DNA of 5,717 nt, taken from positions 1 through 5,717 of the forward strand of contig LSIB01000038.1 of assembly GCA_001556025.1 (NCBI GenBank), in the 5' to 3' direction. The position numbers were made by a program, and so were the translations under genes. The notes below the pieces were generated by a model, which saw only the letters and a program-made list of their open reading frames with translations, was not told the origin of the DNA and did no database searches. The stretch is from Rhizobiales bacterium CCH3-A5. Its GTDB lineage: Bacteria; Pseudomonadota; Alphaproteobacteria; Rhizobiales; Beijerinckiaceae. Below are positions 1-5,710 of the stretch, in pieces; positions within the stretch are counted from its first letter, which is position 1, and every line of letters starts with the position of its first letter.

Positions 1-52
1 GGGGGTCAGTTCTTCATGACGGAAAGGGGGCAGTTCCGAATGTCGCTGGACA
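1..52. mobile_element. Probable terminus of an IS21-family element with multiple terminal repeats
   Basis: Two tandem repeat units of about 25 bp lie at 1-25 and 26-50. Each begins with GGGGG(T)CAGTTC and carries ATGACG or ATGTCG at the same relative place. The block ends in CA at 51-52, and read from the other strand it begins TGTCCAGCGACATTCGG. Short internal direct repeats near TG...CA ends are a known feature of IS21-family elements. Directly after it, at 54, recognisable IS91 transposase coding sequence begins partway into the protein, so this is most likely an insertion junction. The istA/istB genes, the other end and the target duplication would lie outside the window. The family call is from pattern memory and the element itself is not seen. 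Confidence 0.5.
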
Positions 53-53
53 G

Positions 54-994
54 CATGGCGAGGCCTATCTCGCGCGCCATCGGCTCAGCCGCGGCCAGCT
101 CAAGGTGATGGGTGCGATCCGGACCTGCCGCACGGCTGCGCTCGGCGGCCATGTCATGGCCTGCGGCGACTGCGATCACGCGACGATCGCCTACAACTCC
201 TGCCGCAACCGGCACTGCCCGCGCTGCCAGGGTGCAGCGGCGAAGGACTGGCTCGCGGACCGCCAGGCCGATCTGTTGCCCGTGGCCTACTACCATCTCG
301 TCTTCACCCTGCCGGCGCCGATCGCGGCGATCGCCTACCAGAACAAGGCCGAGGTCTACGGCCTGCTGTTCAGGGCTGCAGCCGAGACGCTCGCCACCAT
401 CGCCGGCGACCGGAAGCATCTCGGCGCCCGCATCGGCTTCACCAGCGTCCTCCACACATGGGGATCGGCGATGACGCACCATCCCCATCTCCACATCATC
501 GCGCCCGGCGGTGGCTTGTCGCCTGACGGTTCTCGCTGGATCTCGTGCAGGCCCGGCTTCTTCTTAGCCGTGCGCGTGCTCTCGCGATTGTTCAGACGAC
601 TCTTCCTCGAAGGGCTCGCAGCCCTGCACGCGGCCGGGCGTCTCACCTTCCAGGGCAATCTCGCAGATCTGACTGAGGCCGATGCCTTCGCCGCCCTGCT
701 GGCGCCGCTGCGCCGGGCCGACTGGGTCGTCTACGCCAAGCGCCCCTTCGGTGGCCCCGAGGCTGTCCTGGCCTATCTCGCCCGCTACACCCACCGCGTC
801 GCCATCGCCAACAGCCGCCTCGTCGCCATGGATCGGCAAGGGGTCACGTTCCGCTGGAAGGATTATCGCGCGCGCTCGTCCGGCAAGGGCTGGCGCAAAA
901 CCATGACGCTGACGGCCCCCGAGTTCATCCGTCGCTTCCTGCTTCACGTCCTGCCCGACGGCTTCCACCGTATCCGCCACTACGGACTGCTCGC
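54..994 (+). pseudogene. IS91-family HUH/Y2 transposase, N-terminal and catalytic part (truncated, interrupted)
   Basis: This is the 5' part of a rolling-circle-type transposase, which nicks single strands through an HUH metal site and paired tyrosines. Recognisable protein begins HGEAYLARHRLSRGQLK at 54, without a start codon; upstream is the IS21-like end. The first possible starts, GTG 105 or ATG 108, fall inside conserved sequence and are unlikely to be native. Numbered from GTG 105, an N-terminal zinc-binding Cys cluster is seen at C20, C23, C33, C38 and C41 (CGDC...NSCRNRHCPRC). The HUH motif is in HHPHLH (H128, H130). The Y2 motif is YLARY (Y224, Y228). Having both tyrosines argues for IS91 proper and against single-Tyr ISCR elements. 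At 994/995 an IS3-family element interrupts the gene; read-through adds a few codons and stops at TGA 1008-1010, inside the inserted inverted repeat. The remaining C-terminus lies at 2216-2451. Confidence 0.9.
991..994. repeat. Target-site duplication TCGC, left copy
   Basis: TCGC directly precedes the left inverted repeat and recurs directly after the right one (2216-2219). A 4-bp duplication is the size typical of the IS407 group of the IS3 family. Restoring a single copy rebuilds the IS91 reading frame exactly, which confirms the boundaries. Confidence 0.9.
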
Positions 995-1036
995 TGACCT
1001 GAGACCCTGATCCTCCTCCAGATTTGAGTAGAGTCC
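995..1036 (+). repeat. Left terminal inverted repeat of the IS407-group element
   Basis: It shares TGACCTGAGACCCT perfectly with the inverted right end, then CTCCTCC after a 1-nt gap, then T(T/C)TGAG, and finally AGAGTCC. The total is about 42 bp with a few mismatches. It also supplies the TGA (1008-1010) that terminates the interrupted IS91 frame. Confidence 0.9.
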
Positions 1037-1056
1037 GTCGATCAGGGAGACGGACG

Positions 1057-1323
1057 ATGCGCCCCTCACGCTTCACGGAAGAGCAGATTATCGGGATGCT
1101 GAAGGAGCAGGAGGCCGGAGCGAAGACGGCGGATGTCTGCCGCAAGCACGGCATCTCCTCGGCGACCTTTTACAAGTTCAAGGCGAAGTATGGCGGGATG
1201 GACGTGTCGGATGCTCGCCGGCTGAAGACCCTTGAGGACGAGAACGCCCGCCTCAAGAAGCTGCTGGCCGAGCAGACGCTCGACAATGCGATCCTGAAGG
1301 ATGTCGCCGCAAAAAAATGGTGA
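1057..1323 (+). CDS. IS3-family transposase OrfA (IS407 group)
   Basis: This 88-residue DNA-binding component recognises the IS ends; in the OrfAB fusion it forms the N-terminal domain. It starts [18 protein letters not shown]. The helix-turn-helix (about residues 5-45) includes [20 protein letters not shown] leucine-rich coiled-coil segment follows (about 55-82, [18 protein letters not shown]) and would mediate multimerisation. ATG 1057 is chosen because AGGGAGA (1044-1050) lies at good spacing and homologues begin here; a TTG at 1024 in the same frame lies in the inverted-repeat region and is unlikely. The gene ends KKW-stop just past the A7 run at 1311-1317, where some ribosomes should slip back one base into orfB. 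Confidence 0.93.
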   Translation: MRPSRFTEEQIIGMLKEQEAGAKTADVCRKHGISSATFYKFKAKYGGMDVSDARRLKTLEDENARLKKLLAEQTLDNAILKDVAAKKW

Positions 1324-1392
1324 CGCCCGATGCGAAGCGGAATGCGGTGGCTCATGCCTGCACGGTGCATGCAGTGAGCCAGCGTCGGGCGT
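1311..1392 (+). promoter_or_regulatory. Programmed -1 frameshift signal: A7 slippery site plus nested stem-loops
   Basis: AAAAAAA (1311-1317) is read A-AAA-AAA in the orfA frame, allowing simultaneous P- and A-site slippage by -1 into orfB. After a 5-nt spacer, an 8-bp stem pairs ACGCCCGA (1323-1330) with TCGGGCGT (1385-1392). It encloses a 7-bp stem pairing TGGCTCA (1348-1354) with TGAGCCA (1375-1381). Spacing and strength fit a stimulatory structure. The fusion would have 87 orfA residues plus 279 from orfB, about 366 in all, the usual IS3-family OrfAB size. Confidence 0.8.
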
Positions 1393-2156
1393 GCCTGGCC
1401 TTGATGATCGACCGCTCGACCGTGCGCTACACGAGCACGCGTCCTGACGATGCCCCGTTGCGCGAGGCGATGAGGGTCTTGGCGGGAGAACGCCGGCGGT
1501 TCGGCTACCGCAGGATCCACATCATGCTGGACCGGCAAGGCATCGTGATGAACCAGAAGAAGCTGCGGCGGCTCTATCGCGAGGAGAAGTTGCAGGTGCG
1601 CCGGCGTGGCGGCCGCAAACGGGCACTGGGCACGCGCAGGCCCATGCTCGTGCCGGATCGGGCCAATGCGCGCTGGAGCCTCGATTTTCTCTCCGACACG
1701 ATCACGGACGGTCGCCGCTTCAGGGTGCTGGCCATCGTAGACGACTACACGCGCGAGTGCCTGGCGCTCATCGCAGACACCTCGCTCTCAGGTCTGCGCG
1801 TGGTCCGGGAGTTGGACAGTGTCATTCGGCTGCGCGGTCGGCCGGATACGATCGTTTCCGACAACGGCACCGAGCTCACCTCTATGGCGATCCTGCGCTG
1901 GTGCCAGGAGACCGGCGTCGCGTGGCATTACATCGCTCCCGGGAAGCCGACGCAGAACGCCTTCGTCGAAAGCTTCAACGGGCGCTTCCGGGACGAGTGT
2001 CTCAATGACACGCTGTTCTCGACGCTCACCGAGGCACGAAGTGCCATCACCTCATGGAAGGAGGATTACAACCGCCACCGCCCCCACTCGGCCCTCGGCA
2101 ACATGACGCCCGCCGAGTTCGCCCTCAAATCCATGCTGGAAAAGCAGGCCGCATAA
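1317..2156 (+). CDS. IS3-family transposase OrfB, DDE catalytic subunit
   Basis: This is the catalytic part of the IS3-family transposase, normally made as the C-terminal part of an OrfAB fusion through -1 slippage at 1311-1317; AUG 1317 could also start it alone. Residue numbers are from MVTPDAKRN. An HTH_21-like segment sits at about 45-95 ([16 protein letters not shown]). The integrase/rve core then carries the DDE residues: D123 (WSLDFLSD), D182 ([10 protein letters not shown]) and E218 ([15 protein letters not shown]), with 35 residues between the second Asp and the Glu, as expected for IS3. The C-terminus has the typical [19 protein letters not shown]. The 279-residue length is normal and no internal damage is seen. 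Confidence 0.95.
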   Translation: MVTPDAKRNAVAHACTVHAVSQRRACLALMIDRSTVRYTSTRPDDAPLREAMRVLAGERRRFGYRRIHIMLDRQGIVMNQKKLRRLYREEKLQVRRRGGRKRALGTRRPMLVPDRANARWSLDFLSDTITDGRRFRVLAIVDDYTRECLALIADTSLSGLRVVRELDSVIRLRGRPDTIVSDNGTELTSMAILRWCQETGVAWHYIAPGKPTQNAFVESFNGRFRDECLNDTLFSTLTEARSAITSWKEDYNRHRPHSALGNMTPAEFALKSMLEKQAA

Positions 2157-2174
2157 AGCCAGAAATGAAACCCA

Positions 2175-2215
2175 GGACTCTCCCTCAGACCGGAGGAGAA
2201 AAGGGTCTCAGGTCA
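2175..2215 (-). repeat. Right terminal inverted repeat of the IS407-group element
   Basis: The reverse complement starts TGACCTGAGACCCTTTTCTC and continues through CTCCGG and TCTGAG to AGAGTCC, matching the left end with a 1-nt gap and scattered mismatches. It begins about 20 bp after the orfB stop, leaving almost no other non-coding sequence in the element. Confidence 0.9.
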
Positions 2216-2219
2216 TCGC
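2216..2219. repeat. Target-site duplication TCGC, right copy
   Basis: This is identical to 991-994 and abuts the right inverted repeat. The sequence past it resumes the IS91 coding frame. Confidence 0.9.
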
Positions 2220-2451
2220 CTCCAGCCGACGCGCCGATACCATCGACCGCATCAGGCAGATCATGGCGGCGGCAACGCCGGCCACAACGACGGCAGATCG
2301 TGAAGCAGAGATCTCGGTCGAACAATCCGATCCGGTCGATGAGCGGATGCCTCCTTGCCCCTGCTGCGGTGGCCGCATGATCCTCGTCGAGCGCTTCGCG
2401 CCGGGCTCGGTGCCGCGCACCATCGTCGCCGTCAGGATCGACACCTCATGA
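2216..2451 (+). pseudogene. IS91-family transposase, C-terminal remainder
   Basis: This is the other half of the gene interrupted at 994. With the IS3-family element and one TCGC copy removed (1225 bp), the frame reads ...HYGLLA joined to SSRRADTIDRIRQIMAAA and runs without interruption to TGA 2449-2451. It includes the zinc-ribbon-like tail PPCPCCGGRMILVERFAPG that is typical of IS91-family C-termini. Joined to the 5' part it would give a protein close to the usual length of nearly 400 residues, lacking only the extreme N-terminus. An in-frame ATG at 2263 exists but sits in mid-domain, and no ribosome binding site supports separate translation. Confidence 0.88.
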
Positions 2452-2704
2452 CAATGGCGACGGGGCGGCAACCAGACGGACTACCACCGGCCTCAGCCAG
2501 AGAGCGGGCGGTCCGGTTCGCCCCGATGGCCGAAATGCAGATTGCGGTGGCCCCGGACACGTCCCTTGTGCAGCCAACCGCGAGCTCCCAGGCAACTCGG
2601 TCGGAGCATCACACCGCCGCACCGCGCCTCGCACGATCCCGCAGACCACGCCGCTCGGCGAAATCCCCATAGCGCACGGCCCCGGGCCGCGGGTTCTTCC
2701 CCTG

Positions 2705-2734
2705 GAGGCTCTCAGACGCGGGCCCAGGAGCCTC
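2705..2734. repeat. Inverted repeat GAGGCTC/GAGCCTC, possible IS91 end hairpin
   Basis: A 7-bp perfect stem (2705-2711 with 2728-2734) encloses a 16-nt loop, and an alternative 5-bp pairing CCTGG/CCAGG (2701-2705 with 2724-2728) overlaps it. IS91 elements carry a hairpin near the terminating end, so this is a candidate part of that end. There is no T-run, so a Rho-independent terminator is unlikely. Confidence 0.3.
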
Positions 2735-2858
2735 GCCATCAGCGCTGCGCAAGGGCCCGCATCTGAGACCCTTCACAACTCCGGACATTAGCACCGTGAC
2801 CGAAAGCGGACATACAACTTGCTCGATCACGCTCAATCGCAGCTTGCAACCACGCGAT

Positions 2859-2921
2859 GGAGCACGTGTGGTCACCGCAATGAATGTTGAGTGCTCCGTG
2901 ATAACTTTCATCCAGTGCTCC
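2859..2921. promoter_or_regulatory. Cluster of GTGCTCC motifs in both orientations, possible operator
   Basis: GGAGCAC at 2859-2865 is the inverted form of GTGCTCC at 2891-2897, and GTGCTCC recurs at 2915-2921. The two direct copies share AGTGCTCCG and are 24 bp apart. A further inverted repeat, CATCCAG (2909-2915) and CTGGATG (2928-2934), overlaps the last copy. The cluster sits 40-170 bp before the possible starts of the nuclease gene, where an operator would be expected. No regulator gene is visible in the window; the function is inferred from position and symmetry only. Confidence 0.3.
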
Positions 2922-3028
2922 GCTGCTCTGGATGGGAGGCCCTTCCAGAGCTGACGTGGCCATGGGAAAAACCGAGAGAATTCAGAGCCTCGATCTCTGG
3001 GTTGTCCTCAGGGTGATAGGCGCTCCAG

Positions 3029-4987
3029 TTGCTCGATGATGATGACCTGAGCCGGTTCTTGCGCGCTTTCGAAGCAAGGGATTTGCCCGGCGTTGAGGCC
3101 AAGCCTCCTGGCGAAGTGCTGGTGAACGAGAATGGGCTGTTTCCAACCGAGCTCGGCCGCCTCGTGAGCTCCCTACAGATTGCTGCTGTTCTCGGCGATG
3201 CGCCATGGTTGGCAGCGGCTGCAGCTCGGCTAATCGTCAATGAGAATGTCGAACAGCGATTTGCGCCGCTGTCTCATCAGGATGCTTGGGCACAAGCGAT
3301 TGCCTGGGCAGTGAAGCAGCCAGCACTCAGCGACCCAGCAGCTCTGGACCCAACATCCTTTCGAGATCGCGAAACCATTGTTGGGGAGGCTTGCCAGCGC
3401 CTGCGGAAGCGCGGCTTCAGGTTTGGTGTCGCCGCCTATGGGCCGCGGATTGAAGGCAGTGCGCGGCAGCAGATCGTCAGCAGCGTCGAAGGGTACATCT
3501 GTCTCCTGGGCGGCCTGGAGACCGTGAACCAACTTCTTCGCGCGATGCGCGATGCCAATAATCTTCACGACGGGATGTGGCTGTTCGGAGAGGTCGGGCT
3601 CGGCCTGTATGCTGCCAAAGACCCTATGATCCCGGTTGGCTGGCTGATGTCGCTAGCACTGCGCAACTTGGACAAAAAGGGGACCGCCCGAAAGCCCGCG
3701 GTTGCCTGGGCTTCGCTCATCGCGCTGGCCACTGATTTCGCTGCTGTCCATGATTGCCAGCGATACAGCACGTTCGAGGATATGGATCTTCATCCGAGCC
3801 AGCTTCACCGCACGCTGGCCGCGTCGACGTTGTGGCGGGAGTTCTTCACCCTGCCTCAGATGCCAACCCAGGCCATGCGTCAGGTACTGGATGCGCTAGT
3901 CGGCGTTCTGACCGAGGATGATGCTCGTCGCCTGGGCTTCCCGCCGTCCGCCCTGGTGAGTGAGATCGTGAAGCTGTCCGAGAACTCGTCAGAGGATCGT
4001 GCCACCACTTTCCCCCGCGCCAATGCCGAACTGGCACTTCCTCTACTGACACGGCTGACCCAAGGCGCCGCTGAGCGAGTGAACAGCGACTACAGCGATC
4101 CGCTCTCCGCTCAAGGCCGCACTCAAGACAGCGTGCTGCTTTTCGCGTGCGGACACGACCAAGCCATGACGCTGCCCCGCTCATTCCTGGCGGAGGCTGC
4201 ATGCGAGTTTGTGTTCGGCCTGCTCTGGTTGAAGCTGGGCCCCCGCGCCGGCGATGTCGTCGGGCTGACCATGGAGAGGGCGATAGCAACTGCGTGCCGG
4301 GGCAAAGCAGCTACCGTCCTCAGCAGCCATCAATACCAGGTGAGAGGCGATCGCTTCGAGTTCGATGCCGCAACCCGGGATGGGGATCACATCGCCCTGA
4401 TCGAAACGAAGGGAAAGATGCTGACGCGGCAGTCGCGCTCCGGCGACATGTTCGCGTTCTTTCGCGATTACACCGATAGCTTCCTCCGAATGCTCTCCCA
4501 ACTGGTGCACCACGAGATCAATCTGAGGGCCGGCGACACACGGCTGACCAAGCCAGGCGAAGTAGTCGCCGACCTCCGGCCGGTGAAGGTGGCCGTGTCG
4601 CCGCTTAGCTATGGGCCGGTGAGTGACAAGGCGCTGTCGAATACCCTCGTTCGCTCACTGGTTGGCGCGAAGCTGACGGTGTTGGTGCCGGACAAGGAGA
4701 ATGAGCGGATCATCGCCGACTTCAACAAACGGACCGCGAAGATCCTCGATGACATCGCCAGCGTAGCGCCGAAGAAGGACGGGCTTGCCGAGCTCTTTCC
4801 CTATCTCATCGACGTGTTTTGGCTCGACCTCGGCCAGCTTCTTTATGTTCTCGCCCGAGCCAACACCGTCTGGGACGCTTTCCGGCCGCTGAAGCACATC
4901 ACGTTCGGCTCTCGCGACTTCTGGACAGAGCTGGCCCATGCCGAACGCGGCGGGCTGACCACCGGCAAATGGCGACCGGTTAGGTGA
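3029..4987 (+). CDS. Uncharacterised 652-aa protein with a PD-(D/E)xK nuclease-like domain
   Basis: I do not recognise a named family. Residues 1 to about 400 form an unassigned, mostly helical, soluble region with no clear ATPase, helicase or membrane segment. Residues about 410-500 carry a PD-(D/E)xK-like signature. It consists of helix Glu E417 (TMERAIATAC), D446 in RFEFDAATRDGD, then the strand IALIETKGK giving E459-x-K461. This arrangement is common in restriction-type and defence nucleases, so DNA or RNA cleavage in the cytoplasm is inferred. A C-terminal domain (about 515-652) follows. The start is weak: TTG 3029 is the only start candidate near the open frame's beginning (TAG at 3017-3019), and the first in-frame ATG is residue 173. 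An ATG-started frame at 2962 runs into it after a 1-nt shift, so the N-terminus may be incomplete. A small ORF overlaps its stop by GTGA and a serine protease gene follows, suggesting an operon. Protein existence is well supported; function only moderately. Confidence 0.8.
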   Translation: MLDDDDLSRFLRAFEARDLPGVEAKPPGEVLVNENGLFPTELGRLVSSLQIAAVLGDAPWLAAAAARLIVNENVEQRFAPLSHQDAWAQAIAWAVKQPALSDPAALDPTSFRDRETIVGEACQRLRKRGFRFGVAAYGPRIEGSARQQIVSSVEGYICLLGGLETVNQLLRAMRDANNLHDGMWLFGEVGLGLYAAKDPMIPVGWLMSLALRNLDKKGTARKPAVAWASLIALATDFAAVHDCQRYSTFEDMDLHPSQLHRTLAASTLWREFFTLPQMPTQAMRQVLDALVGVLTEDDARRLGFPPSALVSEIVKLSENSSEDRATTFPRANAELALPLLTRLTQGAAERVNSDYSDPLSAQGRTQDSVLLFACGHDQAMTLPRSFLAEAACEFVFGLLWLKLGPRAGDVVGLTMERAIATACRGKAATVLSSHQYQVRGDRFEFDAATRDGDHIALIETKGKMLTRQSRSGDMFAFFRDYTDSFLRMLSQLVHHEINLRAGDTRLTKPGEVVADLRPVKVAVSPLSYGPVSDKALSNTLVRSLVGAKLTVLVPDKENERIIADFNKRTAKILDDIASVAPKKDGLAELFPYLIDVFWLDLGQLLYVLARANTVWDAFRPLKHITFGSRDFWTELAHAERGGLTTGKWRPVR

Positions 4988-5124
4988 TCAGGAGACACAG
5001 CCGATTGGAGAGGCGCAGCCTTAGGTTCAGGCCTCTCTCGGAATGGGATTTCACCACGAGCAAGCTTGGCCTCCGGATTTTCCGCATCCAGGATCTAATG
5101 GGCGATTTTGCCCCGGAGGATTAG
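4984..5124 (+). CDS. Possible small protein of 46 residues, translationally coupled to the nuclease gene
   Basis: GTG 4984 overlaps the nuclease stop as GTGA, a classic coupling arrangement, and the frame stays open to TAG 5122-5124, 19 nt before the protease ATG. An alternative start is TTG 5005, with AGGAG at 4990-4994. The product has a very basic N-terminus (IRRHSRLERRSLRFR) and an acidic end (GDFAPED), with a middle SEWDFTTSKLGLRIFRIQD. No family is recognised. By hand count G/C is about 52, 46 and 72 per cent at codon positions 1, 2 and 3, the order expected of coding sequence in a GC-rich genome. With only 46 codons this could be chance, and no strong ribosome binding site marks the GTG. 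Confidence 0.35.
   Translation: MIRRHSRLERRSLRFRPLSEWDFTTSKLGLRIFRIQDLMGDFAPED
5008..5037 (+). repeat. Inverted repeat between the nuclease and protease genes
   Basis: GAGAGGC (5008-5014) pairs with GCCTCTC (5031-5037) around a 16-nt loop that itself contains CCTTAGG. No T-run follows, so it is not a typical terminator. It could be an mRNA processing or attenuation element, or it may be incidental because it lies inside the possible 46-codon ORF. Confidence 0.25.
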
Positions 5125-5143
5125 GATACGTGACGGAGCTGCG

Positions 5144-5710
5144 ATGACCGAGGACGAGTGGAAGGACCATTGCCGCAAGGCTGTCACTGCCATGAAGGGT
5201 CTCACGGCGCCCTTCGGGTCTGCCATCTCCTACGAAGCCCCCGATGATCTTCCCTGTCTTTCTGGCACCGGCTCTGTCCTCGAGCTGCTGGGGCGCCGCT
5301 TCATCCTCACCAACGAGCATGTCCTGCTCGACGAAAAGACTGGGTCTGAGCGTCCGAACCTGGCCTATGGACTAGCTGGCACCGACTCCGTTTTTCGAAT
5401 GGACCGCGGTTTTCTATCGGCCCCGTTTCCGATCGATTGCGCGATCTGTCCTCTCCCGGAGCCAGTGTGGGAGATGACGAGCACCGCGGCCGCGATCCCG
5501 GAGCGTTTGATCACTTGGGCGCACGTCCCCGCGGCCCGGGAGATCCTGTTCTTCCGTGGATATGCGCAGGAGCACTCGCATTTTCATTTCGAGCACCTGC
5601 TGAGCGGGTCGACGTCATACGCCACGCAGGCCATGGAAGAAGCGCCGGCAGGGCTGGATGAGCGTATGCGCTGTTCTCAGGCCACGGCCTTGAGCGGCGG
5701 TGTGGCGTAA
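5144..5710 (+). CDS. Trypsin-like serine protease, probably truncated at the C-terminus
   Basis: This 188-residue protein has the chymotrypsin/trypsin-fold triad in order: H59 in GRRFILTNEHVL, preceded by the GTGSVLEL strand; D98 in FPIDCAICPL; and S184 in ALSGG. No signal peptide or membrane segment is seen, so it should act in the cytoplasm, as do protease effectors in bacterial conflict systems. ATG 5144 is chosen for GGAG at 5135-5138; a TTG at 5108 in the same frame would add 12 residues without support. The frame stops at TAA 5708-5710, four residues after the catalytic Ser. That is too early for the last strands of a trypsin fold. In the +1 frame the sequence continues as VWRKPM to the window edge, suggesting a frameshift or decay. 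It lies downstream of the nuclease-like gene on the same strand, so a joint role is plausible. The protease fold is fairly sure; whether it is active is not. Confidence 0.75.
   Translation: MTEDEWKDHCRKAVTAMKGLTAPFGSAISYEAPDDLPCLSGTGSVLELLGRRFILTNEHVLLDEKTGSERPNLAYGLAGTDSVFRMDRGFLSAPFPIDCAICPLPEPVWEMTSTAAAIPERLITWAHVPAAREILFFRGYAQEHSHFHFEHLLSGSTSYATQAMEEAPAGLDERMRCSQATALSGGVA

Larger units (their letters stand above)
995..2215 (+). mobile_element. Complete IS3-family (IS407-group) insertion sequence, 1221 bp
   Basis: The element is bounded by imperfect inverted repeats that start TGACCTGAGACCCT at both ends, and by TCGC duplications outside them. Inside are orfA (1057-1323) and orfB (1317-2156) in overlapping -1 relative frames, the usual IS3-family arrangement, giving an OrfAB fusion by programmed frameshifting. 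Length, 4-bp duplication, inverted-repeat start TGACCT and the protein sequences all fit the IS407 group. The ends, both ORFs and the frameshift signal look intact, so it may still be active and is the youngest insertion in this nest. Confidence 0.95.
53..2760 (+). mobile_element. IS91-family element, 5'-truncated and interrupted by an IS3-family insertion
   Basis: The body is an IS91-family transposase gene split into two parts (54-994 and 2216-2451), plus a GC-rich non-coding tail. The left end is missing because an IS21-like terminus abuts the gene at 52/53. The right boundary cannot be fixed: IS91 elements lack terminal inverted repeats and make no target duplication, so the end at about 2760 is a guess based on where the GC-rich, hairpin-rich sequence stops. 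The element cannot be autonomous in its present state, because both the N-terminus and the continuity of its transposase are lost. Confidence 0.55.
2452..2961. other. Gene-free stretch of about 510 bp: IS91 tail, then spacer before the nuclease gene
   Basis: No frame here has a recognisable product. The short open frames on both strands are proline/arginine-rich translations of GC-rich DNA. Bases 2452 to about 2760 are GC-rich and contain CGGCCC-c-GGGCCG (2677-2689) and the inverted repeat GAGGCTC/GAGCCTC (2705-2711 and 2728-2734), possibly IS91 terminal structures. From about 2763 composition becomes more balanced. That part holds a sequence resembling an IS407-type inverted repeat (2763-2784) and the GTGCTCC motif cluster (2859-2921). 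No convincing sigma-70 promoter could be picked by eye. Confidence 0.6.

Noticed and set aside
105..1010. Reading 105-1010 as an intact 301-aa transposase gene
   Set aside because: The GTG/ATG starts are inside conserved sequence, conserved residues continue upstream to 54, and the stop comes from the inserted inverted repeat; it is a fragment.
54..2451. ISCR-type (single-tyrosine) transposase
   Set aside because: YLARY keeps both tyrosines of IS91-type enzymes.
2054..2766. Forward and reverse open frames across 2054-2766 as hypothetical genes
   Set aside because: Low-complexity Pro/Arg/Ala-rich translations of GC-rich DNA, overlapping orfB, IS91 remnants or the IS tail, with no motif or ribosome binding site.
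3230..4513. Antisense frames opposite the nuclease gene
   Set aside because: They mirror the G/C third-position bias of the sense gene and show no recognisable protein features.
3029..4987. Calling the nuclease-like protein a restriction endonuclease
   Set aside because: No methyltransferase or specificity gene is in the window, and the long N-terminal half does not match a restriction enzyme I recognise.
5008..5037. Rho-independent terminator between nuclease and protease
   Set aside because: The stem is only 7 bp with a 16-nt loop and no T-run follows; it also lies in a possible small ORF.
5051..5320. Reverse-strand frame opposite the protease start
   Set aside because: It overlaps the GTG-strand and HV-motif of the protease in antisense; no features of its own.
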